DNA from: Pseudomonas sp. PICF141
GTDB taxonomy: Bacteria; Pseudomonadota; Gammaproteobacteria; Pseudomonadales; Pseudomonadaceae
DNA length: 64,000 nt
Assembly (NCBI RefSeq): GCF_002286815.1
Contig: NZ_MUNM01000078.1
Location: 124,001 to 188,000, forward strand
Direction: 5' to 3'
In this document: positions 7,878-18,600 of the stretch, piece by piece
Layout of the letters: every line of letters starts with the position of its first letter
Numbering within the stretch: position 1 is the stretch's first letter
Notes under the pieces: generated by a model
Database searches by the model: none
Told to the model about the DNA's origin: nothing
The model's input: only the letters and a program-made list of their open reading frames with translations
Made by a program: the position numbers and the translations under genes

Positions 7878-8663
7878 ATGCTTCCGGCTCTATGGGTTGC
7901 CAAAACAGGTCTGTCCGCCCAGGACACCAACCTCACCACCATTTCCAACAACCTGGCGAACGTATCGACCACGGGTTTCAAACGTGACCGCGCCGAGTTC
8001 CAGGACTTGCTGTATCAAATCAAACGCCAGCCAGGCGCCCAGTCGACCCAGGACAGCGAATTGCCGTCGGGTCTGCAAGTGGGTACCGGTGTGCGCATTG
8101 TCGGCACCCAGAAGAACTTCACCGCCGGCAGCCTGCAAACCACCGAGCAACCGTTGGACATGGCCATCGACGGTCGCGGTTTCTTCCAGATCCTGCAGCC
8201 GGACGGCACCACGTCCTACACCCGTGACGGTACATTCCACCTCGATTCCAACGGCCAGATCGTCAACGCCAGCGGTTTCGCCCTGGAGCCGGCCATTGTC
8301 ATTCCCAACGATGCCCAGACCTTCACCGTCGGCCGTGACGGCACCGTGTCCATCACCGTTGCCGGCAACCCGGCCTCCCAGGTGATCGGCAACCTGCAAA
8401 CCGCCGACTTCATCAACCCGGCTGGTCTGCAAGCGGTGGGTAACAACCTGTTCCTGGAAACCGCTGCCAGTGGCGCGCCGCAAGTCGGCACCCCGGGCCT
8501 TGCCGGTTTCGGCACCACGCTGCAGAACACCCTGGAAACGTCCAACGTCAGCACCGTTGAAGAGATGGTCAACATGATCACCACTCAGCGCGCCTACGAG
8601 ATGAACTCCAAGGTGATCTCCACCGCCGACCAGATGCTCTCGTTCGTAACGCAGAATCTGTAA
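7878..8663 (+). CDS. flgG: Flagellar distal rod protein FlgG
   Basis: This 261-residue protein has the rod N-terminal signature (DTNLTTISNNLANVSTTGFK near residues 15-34) and the C-terminal ETSNVSTVEEMVNMITTQRA helix region. The length equals that of typical FlgG (about 260). A GAGGAGAA ribosome-binding site precedes the ATG. It forms the distal rod that crosses the peptidoglycan and P/L rings. The gene follows flgF by 45 bases in the same operon. Confidence 0.97.
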   Translation: MLPALWVAKTGLSAQDTNLTTISNNLANVSTTGFKRDRAEFQDLLYQIKRQPGAQSTQDSELPSGLQVGTGVRIVGTQKNFTAGSLQTTEQPLDMAIDGRGFFQILQPDGTTSYTRDGTFHLDSNGQIVNASGFALEPAIVIPNDAQTFTVGRDGTVSITVAGNPASQVIGNLQTADFINPAGLQAVGNNLFLETAASGAPQVGTPGLAGFGTTLQNTLETSNVSTVEEMVNMITTQRAYEMNSKVISTADQMLSFVTQNL

Positions 8664-8715
8664 TCAAGTCTATGAGGCGGCCATGAGGTCGCCTGCAACA
8701 CCGTGAGGTAGGGTC

Positions 8716-9411
8716 ATGAATCGCTTTGTATCTGTTCTGGCACTGAGTGGGGTCGTCGCGCTTGCGGGCTGCGTTGCCCCGCCGCCCAAGCCCAATGACC
8801 CTTACTACGCCCCGGTGTTGCCGCGCACGCCGCTGCCGGCTGCCGCCAATAACGGCTCGATCTACCAGGCCGGTTTCGAACAGAACCTGTACAGCGACCG
8901 CAAGGCGTTCCGGGTCGGTGACATCATCACCATCACCCTGAATGAGCGTACCCAGGCGAGCAAGAACGCCAACTCGCAGATCGACAAGAACAGCAAGACC
9001 GACATCGGCCTGAGCTCGTTTTTCGGGGGCGGCCTGAGCACCAGTGATCCAGTGGGCAGCGGTAGCCTGAGCCTGGACGTCGGTTATGAAGGTGACCGCG
9101 CCACCAAGGGCGACAGCAAGTCCGGCCAGAGCAACAGCCTGACCGGTTCGATCACCGTGACTGTCGCCGACGTGTTGCCCAACGGCATCATCGCCGTGCG
9201 CGGCGAGAAGTGGCTGACCCTCAACACCGGTGATGAGCTGGTGCGGATCGCCGGCCTCGTTCGCGCCGATGACATCGCCACCGACAACACCGTGTCGTCG
9301 ACCCGCGTCGCCGATGCGCGCATCACCTATTCGGGCACCGGTGCGTTTGCCGATGCGAGTCAGCCAGGCTGGTTCGACCGTTTCTTCCTCAGCCCGCTGT
9401 TCCCTTTCTAG
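8716..9411 (+). CDS. flgH: Flagellar L-ring lipoprotein FlgH
   Basis: This 231-residue protein opens with a lipoprotein signal peptide and a lipobox LAGC ending at C19, followed by a Pro-rich linker. The body contains the FlgH-typical segment RVGDIITITLNERTQASKNA near 70-90. It forms the outer-membrane L ring around the rod. The gene lies between flgG and flgI in the conserved order. Confidence 0.97.
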   Translation: MNRFVSVLALSGVVALAGCVAPPPKPNDPYYAPVLPRTPLPAAANNGSIYQAGFEQNLYSDRKAFRVGDIITITLNERTQASKNANSQIDKNSKTDIGLSSFFGGGLSTSDPVGSGSLSLDVGYEGDRATKGDSKSGQSNSLTGSITVTVADVLPNGIIAVRGEKWLTLNTGDELVRIAGLVRADDIATDNTVSSTRVADARITYSGTGAFADASQPGWFDRFFLSPLFPF

Positions 9412-9429
9412 GTGGCTTCTCTGGTGAGC

Positions 9430-10539
9430 ATGTTGAACTTCAAACACCTGATGGTGGCTGCGCTCCTGATGTCCGCAGCCTTCGACGCTCAAGCCGAGCG
9501 GCTGAAGGATATCGCCAGTATTTCCGGGGTGCGTTCCAACCAATTGATCGGCTACGGCCTGGTGGTCGGGCTTAACGGCACCGGCGACCAGACGACCCAG
9601 ACCCCGTTCACCCTGCAGACCTTCAACAACATGCTTTCGCAGTTCGGCATCAAGGTGCCGGCAGGTTCGGGCAACGTGCAATTGAAGAACGTCGCGGCGG
9701 TGTCGATCAGTGCTGATCTGCCGGCGTTCGCCAAGCCGGGTCAACAGATAGATATCACCGTTGCGTCCATCGGTAACTCCAAGAGCCTGCGTGGCGGTAC
9801 CTTGTTGCTGACGCCGCTCAAGGGTATCGACGGCAACGTCTATGCCGTCGCTCAGGGCAACCTGGTGGTGGGTGGTTTCGATGCCGAAGGGCGTGACGGT
9901 TCGAAGATCACCGTCAACGTTCCGTCGGCCGGTCGCATCCCTGGCGGTGCGTCGGTCGAGCGTGCCGTGCCAAGCGGTTTCAATCAGGGCAACAGCCTGA
10001 CCCTGAACCTCAACCGTTCGGACTTCACTACCGCCAAGCGCATCGTCGACAAGATCAACAACATGCTTGGCCCTGGCGTCGCTCAGGCCATCGACGGTGG
10101 TTCGATCCGCGTGACTGCGCCACTTGATCCGAGCCAGCGGGTCGACTATTTGTCGATCCTCGAAAACCTCGAAGTCGACCCGGGTCAGGCGGTGGCGAAA
10201 GTCATCATCAACTCGCGCACCGGCACTATCGTGATCGGCCAGAACGTCAAGGTTTCTCCGGCCGCCGTGACCCACGGCAGCCTGACCGTGACCATCACCG
10301 AAGACCCGATCGTCAGCCAGCCCGGCCCTCTGTCCAACGGGCAGACGGCAGTGGTGCCGCGCTCGCGGGTCAACGCCCAGCAAGAAGCCAAGCCGATGTT
10401 CAAATTCGGCCCGGGCACCACCCTCGACGAAATCGTCCGTGCGGTGAACCAGGTCGGCGCGGCACCGGGTGACTTGATGGCGATCCTCGAAGCGCTGAAG
10501 CAGGCCGGCGCGTTGCAAGCCGATCTGATTGTGATCTGA
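9430..10539 (+). CDS. flgI: Flagellar P-ring protein FlgI
   Basis: This periplasmic P-ring protein begins with a Sec signal peptide ending near AQA, followed by ERLKDIASISGVRSNQLIGY, the well-conserved FlgI start. The ATG at 9430 gives 369 residues, the usual Pseudomonas length. GTG codons at 9412 and 9424 are in frame, and 9424 has a better-spaced GG-rich ribosome-binding site, so the exact start is uncertain by a few codons. The C-terminus GALQADLIVI is also characteristic. The gene follows flgH closely. Confidence 0.95.
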   Translation: MLNFKHLMVAALLMSAAFDAQAERLKDIASISGVRSNQLIGYGLVVGLNGTGDQTTQTPFTLQTFNNMLSQFGIKVPAGSGNVQLKNVAAVSISADLPAFAKPGQQIDITVASIGNSKSLRGGTLLLTPLKGIDGNVYAVAQGNLVVGGFDAEGRDGSKITVNVPSAGRIPGGASVERAVPSGFNQGNSLTLNLNRSDFTTAKRIVDKINNMLGPGVAQAIDGGSIRVTAPLDPSQRVDYLSILENLEVDPGQAVAKVIINSRTGTIVIGQNVKVSPAAVTHGSLTVTITEDPIVSQPGPLSNGQTAVVPRSRVNAQQEAKPMFKFGPGTTLDEIVRAVNQVGAAPGDLMAILEALKQAGALQADLIVI

Positions 10540-10550
10540 GGGCGGCGACC

Positions 10551-11858
10551 ATGGATATGCGTAAAAGCGGTCTGGTCAGCAGCAGCGATTCGGGTTCCTA
10601 CTCGGACCTCAATCGCCTGAACCAGCTCAAGGTCGGCGACAAGAACAGCGATGCGAACCTGCGCAAAGTGGCGCAGGAATTCGAATCGCTGTTTCTGGGT
10701 GAAATGCTCAAGTCCATGCGTTCGGCCACCGAAGCGCTGGGCCAGGACAACCCGCTCAACACACCGGCCGCCAAGCAATACCAGGAAATGTACGACCAGC
10801 AGTTGGCCGTTTCCCTGTCCCGCGAAGGCGGCGGTATTGGCCTGGCGGACGTGCTGATGCGCCAGATGTCGAAGAACAAACCAATGGCGCCGGGTGAGGC
10901 CGCGGCAGCGTCTGCCGCCAAGCAAGCGGCCGCGAAAGCCGCCGTGGAAACGCCGATTGCCGCTGGTACGGCTGCCACCCACGGGCCGCTGTCGCGTCTC
11001 AACGGTGAGCGCCCGTTGTGGGCTTCGCGCTCGGTGAAAACGCCGGAAAGCGCGGGCGAGGGCGCTCATCGCAATGACATGGCGCTGATCAATCAGCGGC
11101 GTCTGGCACTGCCGCCGAAACTGGCTGATCGTTTGCTCGCCGGGCTGGTGCCGTCGGCATCGAGCACTGCAACAACTGCAACAACCGCCACAACGGCGCA
11201 GAGCACTATCGCGATGCCGCAGAGCACCAGGACCGGTTCCGGCCCTCTGTACAACGGCGATTGGCTGGCTGCGCAAACGGATACGACAGCCCGCGGGCGC
11301 CTGCAGATTTATGGGCGTGCCATGGCTCAAATCCCCTTGGCTCCGCCGAAAAAAGCCTTCAGTTCCGCCGACGAATTCGTCAACACCATGCTGCCGATGG
11401 CCAAAGAAGCTGCCGACCGTATCGGAGTCGATCCACGTTACCTGGTGGCTCAGGCTGCCCTGGAAACCGGTTGGGGTAAATCAGTCATGCGCGCCCAGGA
11501 TGGCAGCAGCAGCCACAACCTGTTCGGCATCAAGGCCAGCAGTAACTGGAAGGGCGATTCGGCGCGGGCGATCACCAGCGAATTCAGAGATGGGGCGATG
11601 GTCAAGGAGACGGCCGAGTTCCGTTCCTACGGCTCTTTCAAAGACAGCTTCCATGACCTTGTAACGCTGCTGCAAAGCAATAATCGCTATCAAGATGTGC
11701 TGAAGTCGGCCGATAACCCAGAACAGTTTGTACGCGAGTTGCAAAAAGCCGGGTATGCAACCGACCCGGATTACGCAAGCAAGATTTCGCAGATAGCCAA
11801 GCAGATGACCAGTTACCAAAACTACGCTGCGGCGGGCGCTTCCATTACGCCTTTATAG
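10551..11858 (+). CDS. flgJ: Flagellar rod-cap and peptidoglycan hydrolase FlgJ
   Basis: This 435-residue bifunctional protein has an N-terminal rod-binding domain (about 1-110, with QEFESLFLGEMLKSMRSAT) and a C-terminal glucosaminidase/muramidase domain (about 275-425). The proposed catalytic Glu is E305 in AQAALETGWGKS. The two are joined by a low-complexity Ala/Thr linker (about residues 120-240, with a Thr-rich stretch near 205-220). FlgJ caps the growing rod and opens the murein layer. The linker is longer than in enterobacterial FlgJ (about 313 residues in total), as is common in Pseudomonas. Confidence 0.95.
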   Translation: MDMRKSGLVSSSDSGSYSDLNRLNQLKVGDKNSDANLRKVAQEFESLFLGEMLKSMRSATEALGQDNPLNTPAAKQYQEMYDQQLAVSLSREGGGIGLADVLMRQMSKNKPMAPGEAAAASAAKQAAAKAAVETPIAAGTAATHGPLSRLNGERPLWASRSVKTPESAGEGAHRNDMALINQRRLALPPKLADRLLAGLVPSASSTATTATTATTAQSTIAMPQSTRTGSGPLYNGDWLAAQTDTTARGRLQIYGRAMAQIPLAPPKKAFSSADEFVNTMLPMAKEAADRIGVDPRYLVAQAALETGWGKSVMRAQDGSSSHNLFGIKASSNWKGDSARAITSEFRDGAMVKETAEFRSYGSFKDSFHDLVTLLQSNNRYQDVLKSADNPEQFVRELQKAGYATDPDYASKISQIAKQMTSYQNYAAAGASITPL

Positions 11859-11881
11859 GCACAAGGCATAAGGTCTGAACC

Positions 11882-13942
11882 ATGAGTTTGCTCAATATCG
11901 GGATGTCGGGTTTATCCGCGGGTCAAACCGCGTTGATGGTGACCGGCAATAACATTGCCAACGCCGACACCGCCGGGTACTCACGCCAGCAAACCGTGCA
12001 GGGCACCAAGGCTTCGAATCCGTTCGGCAATGTCTACATTGGCACCGGTACGACCCTGGCCGATGTGCGTCGGGTGTACAACAGCTACCTCGATGCGCAG
12101 CTGCAGACCACCACTTCGCTTAACAGCGACTCGGCTGCCTACGCTGGGCAGATCAGCCCGCTCGATAAATTGCTCTCGGACAGCGGCACCGGCCTCAATG
12201 GTGCCTTGACCAAGTTCTTCGCCTCGGTACAGAACGTCAACGCCAAGCCGGGCGACGATGCTTCCCGCCAACTGCTGCTCAGCGATGCGCAAGCCCTGAG
12301 CAACCGGTTCAATTCGATCTCCAGCCAGTTGACGCAGCAGAACGCCAACGTCAACGGCAACCTGGCGGACATGGCTGATCAGGTCAATAAACTGGCCGCC
12401 ACCGTGGCCCAGCTGAACCAGAAGATTTCCGAAGTTTCCAAAGCCGGCGGCCAGCCCAACGACTTGCTCGATGCGCGCAACGAGACGGTACGCCAACTGT
12501 CCACTTTCACCGGTGCGCAGGTGATGGAGCGTGACGGTAACCTCGACATTTACCTGGGCAGCGGTCAGCCGCTGGTCATGGGCAGCACCGCCAGCAAACT
12601 GGAAGTGGTGCCGAGCAAAGACGACCCATCGCGCTCGGCCATTCAGCTCAATCGTGGTTCGAGCACCATCGACATCACCTCGGTGATGAGCGGTGGTGAA
12701 ATGGGCGGCTTGCTGCGCTATCGCAGCACCGTGCTGGACCCGGCCATGAACGAGCTGGGACGTGTGGCGCTGGTCGTCGCCGATCAGATGAATACCATCC
12801 AGGCCCAGGGCATCGACAAGAACGGTGACTTCGGTTCGAACCTGTTCAACAGCATCAACAGCGCCGCGCAAATGGCTCAGCGCAGCGTTGCCACGGTCGG
12901 CAACAGCGCCGGCTCGGGCAACTTCGAGGTGAGCATCGAGGACAGCGGCAAGCTGACCATCAACGATTACAAGGTCATCTTCACCAGCGCCACCAACTAC
13001 ACCGTGCAGCGCCTGCCTGAAGGCACCGCCATGGGCGCATTCAGCACGCTGACCACGCCGCCGCCAGTGATCGATGGTTTCTCGATGAAGCTCACCGGTG
13101 GCACCGCAGCCGCCGGCGACACCTTCAAGATCACCCCGACCCGCAACGCGGCGACCACCATCAAGACCGAGATGACCGACGCCAAGCGTCTGGCCATCGC
13201 GGCCCCGTTGGGCGCGGCCATTGCAGCGGGCGGCAGCGGCACATTGACGATTCCGGCCAGCGGTCAACCGACCCTGACCACGAAATTCGATATCTACGAC
13301 ACGGCGACCAGCACCACGATCCAGAACGGTCTGAAGACCTCGACTCCGGTCAAGATTGTGTTCGGCGCGACGGGCGGTGCGACCCAGACTTACGAACTGC
13401 TCGATGCCCAAGGCAACTCGCTCAGCACAGGCACCATTGTGCCGGGTCAAAACAATACGCTGAGCCTGACCATTCCACTGGTCGACGCCAGCGGTGCGGC
13501 GATCAATGATCCGGGACCGCCAATCGTGCAGCGCACGGTGTCGTTTGACATGACCGTGGCCGGTTCGCCAGGCCAAGGCTCTGCGATCAATGTCTCGCTC
13601 AGCCAGCCGGGTACGCTGGACAACCGCAACGGTACCGCACTGGCCGGCTTGCAGACCAAACAGACCGTGGACACCGGTTCGGCGAGCAAAGGCATTTCCC
13701 TGAACGATGCCTACGGCAAACTGGTTGAGGGCGTAGGCGCCAAAGCCGCCCAAGGCAAGCTCGACAGCGCGGCCACCGAAGCGATCCTGGCCAACGCCAA
13801 GGGCGCTCGCGACTCGTTGTCCGGGGTCGACCTCGATGAGGAAACCGGCAACCTGGTCAAGTACCAGCAGTACTACACCGCGTCTTCGCAGATCATCAAG
13901 GCTGCGCAGGAAATCTTCAGCACACTGATCAACAGTCTTTAA
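11882..13942 (+). CDS. flgK: Flagellar hook-filament junction protein 1 (FlgK)
   Basis: This 686-residue hook-associated protein shows the N-terminal rod/hook motif (ALMVTGNNIANADTAGYSRQ near 20-39) and the C-terminal segment EETGNLVKYQQYYTASSQII expected for FlgK. The central ~250 residues are Thr/Gly/Ala-rich and variable, making the protein longer than E. coli FlgK (about 547). It forms the first junction layer between hook and filament and is exported by the type III system. It is followed by flgL after 13 bases. Confidence 0.96.
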   Translation: MSLLNIGMSGLSAGQTALMVTGNNIANADTAGYSRQQTVQGTKASNPFGNVYIGTGTTLADVRRVYNSYLDAQLQTTTSLNSDSAAYAGQISPLDKLLSDSGTGLNGALTKFFASVQNVNAKPGDDASRQLLLSDAQALSNRFNSISSQLTQQNANVNGNLADMADQVNKLAATVAQLNQKISEVSKAGGQPNDLLDARNETVRQLSTFTGAQVMERDGNLDIYLGSGQPLVMGSTASKLEVVPSKDDPSRSAIQLNRGSSTIDITSVMSGGEMGGLLRYRSTVLDPAMNELGRVALVVADQMNTIQAQGIDKNGDFGSNLFNSINSAAQMAQRSVATVGNSAGSGNFEVSIEDSGKLTINDYKVIFTSATNYTVQRLPEGTAMGAFSTLTTPPPVIDGFSMKLTGGTAAAGDTFKITPTRNAATTIKTEMTDAKRLAIAAPLGAAIAAGGSGTLTIPASGQPTLTTKFDIYDTATSTTIQNGLKTSTPVKIVFGATGGATQTYELLDAQGNSLSTGTIVPGQNNTLSLTIPLVDASGAAINDPGPPIVQRTVSFDMTVAGSPGQGSAINVSLSQPGTLDNRNGTALAGLQTKQTVDTGSASKGISLNDAYGKLVEGVGAKAAQGKLDSAATEAILANAKGARDSLSGVDLDEETGNLVKYQQYYTASSQIIKAAQEIFSTLINSL

Positions 13943-13955
13943 GGAGTCGTAGCCC

Positions 13956-15521
13956 ATGCGCATTTCTACCGCCCAGTTTTACGAGTCCTCGGCCGCCAAC
14001 TATCAGAAGAATTTCGCCAACGTGGTCAAGAGCAGCGAAGAGGCCAGCAGCCTGGTTCGTGTGAATACCGCGGCGGATGATCCGGTCGGTGCCTCGCGTT
14101 TGCTGCAACTGGGTCAGCAGGCGTCGATGCTTGATCAGTACGAGGCCAACACCACCACCATCAAGGCGACCCTGGGCACCACTGAAGCCGTGATGACCAG
14201 CATCAATAATGTGCTGCAACGCGCCAAGGAATTGGCCGTGGGCGCAGGCAACGCCGGTTATACCGATGCCGACCGCCAGGCCAACGCCTCGGAGCTGGGG
14301 CAGATCGAAGAGCAGTTGCTGAGCCTGATGAACAGCAAGGACGAGAACGGTAAATACATCTTCGCCGGCTCCAAGGGCGATACCGTGCCGTTCACACGCA
14401 ACAACGATGGTACCTACAGCTACAACGGTGACCAGGTAACGCTTGACCTGGCGATCGGCGACACCATGTCGATGGCCACCAACAGCACCGGTTGGGACGT
14501 ATTCCAACAGGCGATCAACACCAGCCGTAGCGAGGTCACCCGGACCGCGCCGGTCGTGGATGACGGCCGCGTGACCTTGTCCAACGGCCAAGTGTCTTCG
14601 AACGTCACCTACAACGCCAAATTCCGCAGCGGCGAGCCGTATACCGTGGACTTCGTCAGTGGCACCCAACTGAAAATCACTGACTCGGGCGGCAATGATG
14701 TGACTGCCGAAGCCAGTCAGGGTGGCGCATTCGATCCTGCCAGCAAGGCCGGCCAGGCCGTCACTTTCCGTGGCGTCGAGCTGACCCTGAACATCAACCT
14801 GAACGCCGGCGACACGGCGGCGACCGCGCTGCCTGGCCACACGTTTACCCTGGCGGCCAAGCCAGATACTTTCAGCGCAACCGGCAGCCCGGGCAATCCT
14901 TCGGCGGCGCAGGTCACCAACAGCAGCATCACCAACCCGGCGGATTACCACGCCAGTTTTCCTGGTGGCTCGGCGATCCTCAAGTTCACCAGCGCTACCG
15001 CCTTCGAGTTGTACGCAGCGCCTTTGACGGCCAGCAGTAAGCCGGTGTCGAGTGGAACCATGGCCGGCAGCGTCGCCACCGCCTCGGGTGTGAGCTTCAC
15101 TGTCAGCGGTACGCCGGCTGCCAACGATCAGTTCAGCATTGCGGTCAACACTCATGAAACCCAGAACATCCTGGACACCGTGAGCCAGTTGAAAACCGCG
15201 TTGAATACACCAACCAATGGTGACCCGATCGCTACTCAGAAGCTGCAAGCGTCATTGGCGTCGGGTATTGCCAACCTGGCCAGCGGCACCGATCAGCTGT
15301 CCAGTGCCATTAGCTCGGTCGGTGGTCGCGGTGCTGCCCTGGATACCCAGAGCGATACCAACCAGAGTCTGAAACTGGCCAATGCCCAGACCCAGTCATC
15401 GATCCGCGATTCCGATCCGGCTGAAGTGATGACCCGTCTGACCTTGCAACAAACCATGTTGCAAGCCTCGCAACTGGCCTTCAGCAAAATTGCTCAGCTG
15501 GGCCTGTTCAACAAGGTCTGA
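13956..15521 (+). CDS. flgL: Flagellar hook-filament junction protein 3 (FlgL)
   Basis: This 521-residue protein has a flagellin-like N-terminal helix (MRISTAQFYESSAANYQKNF) and the C-terminal coiled segment (SDPAEVMTRLTLQQTMLQAS, then LFNKV). Both ends resemble flagellin D0/D1. The middle, about 200-400, is a Ser/Thr/Ala-rich insertion that makes it much longer than E. coli FlgL (317). It joins FlgK to the filament. It ends the flgF-L operon, and the glycosylation island starts 94 bases downstream. Confidence 0.95.
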   Translation: MRISTAQFYESSAANYQKNFANVVKSSEEASSLVRVNTAADDPVGASRLLQLGQQASMLDQYEANTTTIKATLGTTEAVMTSINNVLQRAKELAVGAGNAGYTDADRQANASELGQIEEQLLSLMNSKDENGKYIFAGSKGDTVPFTRNNDGTYSYNGDQVTLDLAIGDTMSMATNSTGWDVFQQAINTSRSEVTRTAPVVDDGRVTLSNGQVSSNVTYNAKFRSGEPYTVDFVSGTQLKITDSGGNDVTAEASQGGAFDPASKAGQAVTFRGVELTLNINLNAGDTAATALPGHTFTLAAKPDTFSATGSPGNPSAAQVTNSSITNPADYHASFPGGSAILKFTSATAFELYAAPLTASSKPVSSGTMAGSVATASGVSFTVSGTPAANDQFSIAVNTHETQNILDTVSQLKTALNTPTNGDPIATQKLQASLASGIANLASGTDQLSSAISSVGGRGAALDTQSDTNQSLKLANAQTQSSIRDSDPAEVMTRLTLQQTMLQASQLAFSKIAQLGLFNKV

Positions 15522-15567
15522 GCCTGCGCCTGCCGAGCAGTCAACCGTCTTTTTTTAAGCGGTTCCG

Positions 15568-15595
15568 GGGCCTCTGCCTGAAAGGGTAGAGGCCC
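15568..15595. repeat. Stem-loop between flgL and the first glycosyltransferase gene
   Basis: GGGCCTCT and AGAGGCCC form an 8-bp stem around a 12-base loop, 20 bases before the downstream GTG start. No T-run follows, so it is more likely a processing or attenuation structure than a full terminator. Confidence 0.5.
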
Positions 15596-15615
15596 GCCGC
15601 TCGAGAGTTCCCGCC

Positions 15616-18600
15616 GTGAATCAACGTCCCCTCGTCAGCATCGTCATCCCAGCCTTCAACCCGCGCTTCTTCAGTCAGGCACTGGAAAGCGCGCTCGCCC
15701 AGACCTACGAGCACATCGAGATCGTCATCTGCGACGATTCGTCCAGCGACGAAATCCGCAACATTGTCGAGACCTTCGTCGAGCCGGCTCATCCGATTCG
15801 TTACTTGCGCAATCCGCTGCGTCTGGGGTTGCAGAAAAACGTATTGCGTTGCGTCGAGCAAGCCCGGGGCGAGTTCATTAAAGTGCTGTGCGACGACGAT
15901 CGTCTGTTTTCACCGAGCATTGCCTTACAGGCACAGGTGTTGATTGATCACGCGGACGTGAATGTAGTGTTTGCCCTGCGGATGCTCAGCGACGCCGGCA
16001 ATTTCATCTTGCCGCCACGGGTCGACAACTGCCGGTTCTCACCGAACGACGCCTTGCTCAAGGGCGATGACATGCTGGCGATCTTTGAAGGTACGCCAAA
16101 GAATTTCCTCGGCAATTTCAGTTCGACCCTGATGCGCCGCACCGATGTGCTGGAGCTGTTGCCGGCGCTGATTCAGGACGGTGCCGGTTTCGTCGCCATG
16201 CTCGATTTCGCCTTGTTCGTGTGCTTGATGCGTCGCGGCAATCTGGTGTCGCTGAGCACTGTGTTGAGCACTGAACGTCTGTACCCGGAGCGCCTGAGCA
16301 AAACCCCTGAAATGGTCAAGGCCGCAGCCGTGGAGTGGAGCTGGCTTTCGCAGATGCTCGCGGCGCGCAGCGGTGAATCGGCACCGGCATCGGGTTGGGT
16401 GCGTTACATCGAACTGACCAAAATCACCGACCAGCCCCACGCCTGGGAAGAGTTGTGCGTGGTGCGCATTCTGGGCAACCGCAACACGGTGGTAAATGGC
16501 CGGGTGGGCGGGGAGAGCGAAAGCTACGCTGATTTCTATCGCGAATGGCTGGCGATCCGCAGGTTCTCCGATGTCGAGCAACGGCTCATGCCGCAACGCC
16601 TCGACAGTTGGGCGTACCGTCCGCAGATCGTGCCTATCGTGATCGACAGCGGCACCGATAGCGCTGCGCTGAACACTACATTGCAAAGCATCAGTCGTCA
16701 GCTTTACGCGCCGCAAGCGGTGGTGGTGCTCTCCGATGCATGCTGCGCCGCCGATGATCGCATCGTGCAGTTACCGTTTCAGTCTGACTGGGCGCGACAG
16801 CTCAACGCCGTGGTTCCACAACTGGAAGGTGCCCACTGGTTTTATCTGCTGCACGCTGGTGACATCTTGCGCGAGTCGGCTCTGCTGATCCTGGCCGAAC
16901 GCATTGCTGGTTCGGCAGGCTTTCTCTGTGCCTACAGTGACGAAGGGGCGCTGGTCGATGGCGAGTCGATCGATCCGGTATTCAAACCCGATTTCAATCT
17001 GGATCTGATGCGCGCCTATCCCTACGTCGGTCGAACCTTGGCCTTCGAGCGGCAGCGCTTCATGGCGCTGGGCGGTTTCGATTCGGCTCACGGTGAGCTG
17101 GCGCCGCACGATTTGTTATGGCGTCTGGTGGAAGAGTCCGGGCCGCAAACCATCGAGCACATCGCCGAAATCCAGGTAGAGTCGACTCAGTCTTTCGCCG
17201 CCTGGCTGTCATTGCCCGAAGTGATCGAGAGCAACGCCGGCATGGTCAGTGCGCATCTTGATCGTATTGGCGTGGCGCACGCGATCCGGCAGGAAGCGTT
17301 GCCGCTGATCAACCGCATCGACTACCTCCATGGGGTGCGACCGCTGGTGTCGATCATCATCCAGACCGGCGATTCGCTGTACGCGTTGCAGCGGTGCATC
17401 GAAGGCCTGATCGAACGTACGGCCTATAGCCAATACGAAATCCTGATCGTCGACAGTGGCACGGACGACCCGGCGATGCTCGACTGGCTGGAGGCGATGG
17501 CACAGCTGGGCGCCGCAATGCTGCGCGTGTTGCGTTATGCCGGCGACGCCAACGACGCGGCGATCCGTAACTTTGCCGCGAGCCTGGCGCATGGCGAGTA
17601 CTTGCTGTTGCTCAGTGCGCAGACGGTAATCTGCGACAGCGACTGGCTGGACGAGTTGCTCAATCATGCCCAGCGTCCCGAAGTGGGTGTGGTTGGTGCC
17701 CGCCTCCTCAGCCCCGAGGGTTCGATCGTCAGTGCCGGGTTGATTCTTGGTCTTGCCGGACCCGTCGGTTCGCCATTTTATGGCGAAGCGGCCGGTTCTC
17801 GCGGCTACATGCAGCGTTTGCACGTGACCCAGAACTGGAGTGCGGTGAGCAGTCACTGCCTGATGGTGCGCAAGCAAGTGTTCGATGAACTCGAGCAGTT
17901 CGATGAGGCGACCTTCACCCAGGGCCTCAGCGACGTCGACTTGTGTTTGCGGGCGACCAAGGATGGCTACCTGGTGGTCTGGACGCCTTATTCCAGTGTG
18001 GTGTGGGTGCCGCAAGATGTGTCGCCGGCACAGCCTTCGACACTGGCGCTGCGCGAGCGTGAACAGGAGGATTTTTATCGCAAATGGCTGCCGAAGATCG
18101 CCAAGGATCCGGCCTACAGCCCGGCGCTGAGCCTCGGGATTTCCAGCTTCAGTCTGGAGCCGTCATTGCGCAATAACTGGAATCCGTTCTGCACCCGTGC
18201 CTTGCCGTTGATTCTCGGTCTGCCGGTCAACAGCACCGCCGTGGGCCATTACCGGGTAACCGCGCCGCTGGCCGAACTCGAAGCAGCCGGTCGGGTGATC
18301 GCGCGGGTGGCCTATGAGTCGCCCTCGACCGTGGAGATCGAGCGTCTGTCACCCGACACGATCATTCTGCAAGGGCGTTACAGCGAAGGCGCCGCGGGTG
18401 ACATTCTGCGGATGAAAAAGTATTCCAGTGCGCTACGAATTTTCGAGCTCGACGACTACATCGTCAGTGCGCCGAAGAAAAACACCCACGCACGCAACAA
18501 ACCGGTCAATACCGAGCAGCTGTTGCGCGAAGGCATTGGCCTGTGCGATCGCGTAGTGGTCACCACTCAGCCGCTGGCCGATGCCTTGTCGAGTATGCAC

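Noticed and set aside
8578..10518. 646-codon open frame on the minus strand opposite flgH and flgI
   Set aside because: It is antisense to well-supported flagellar genes; the His/Arg/Gly/Val-rich composition is typical of a shadow frame in GC-rich DNA.
11981..13963. 660-codon open frame on the minus strand opposite flgK
   Set aside because: Composition is that of a complement of FlgK codons, it has no recognisable motif, and flgK is certain.
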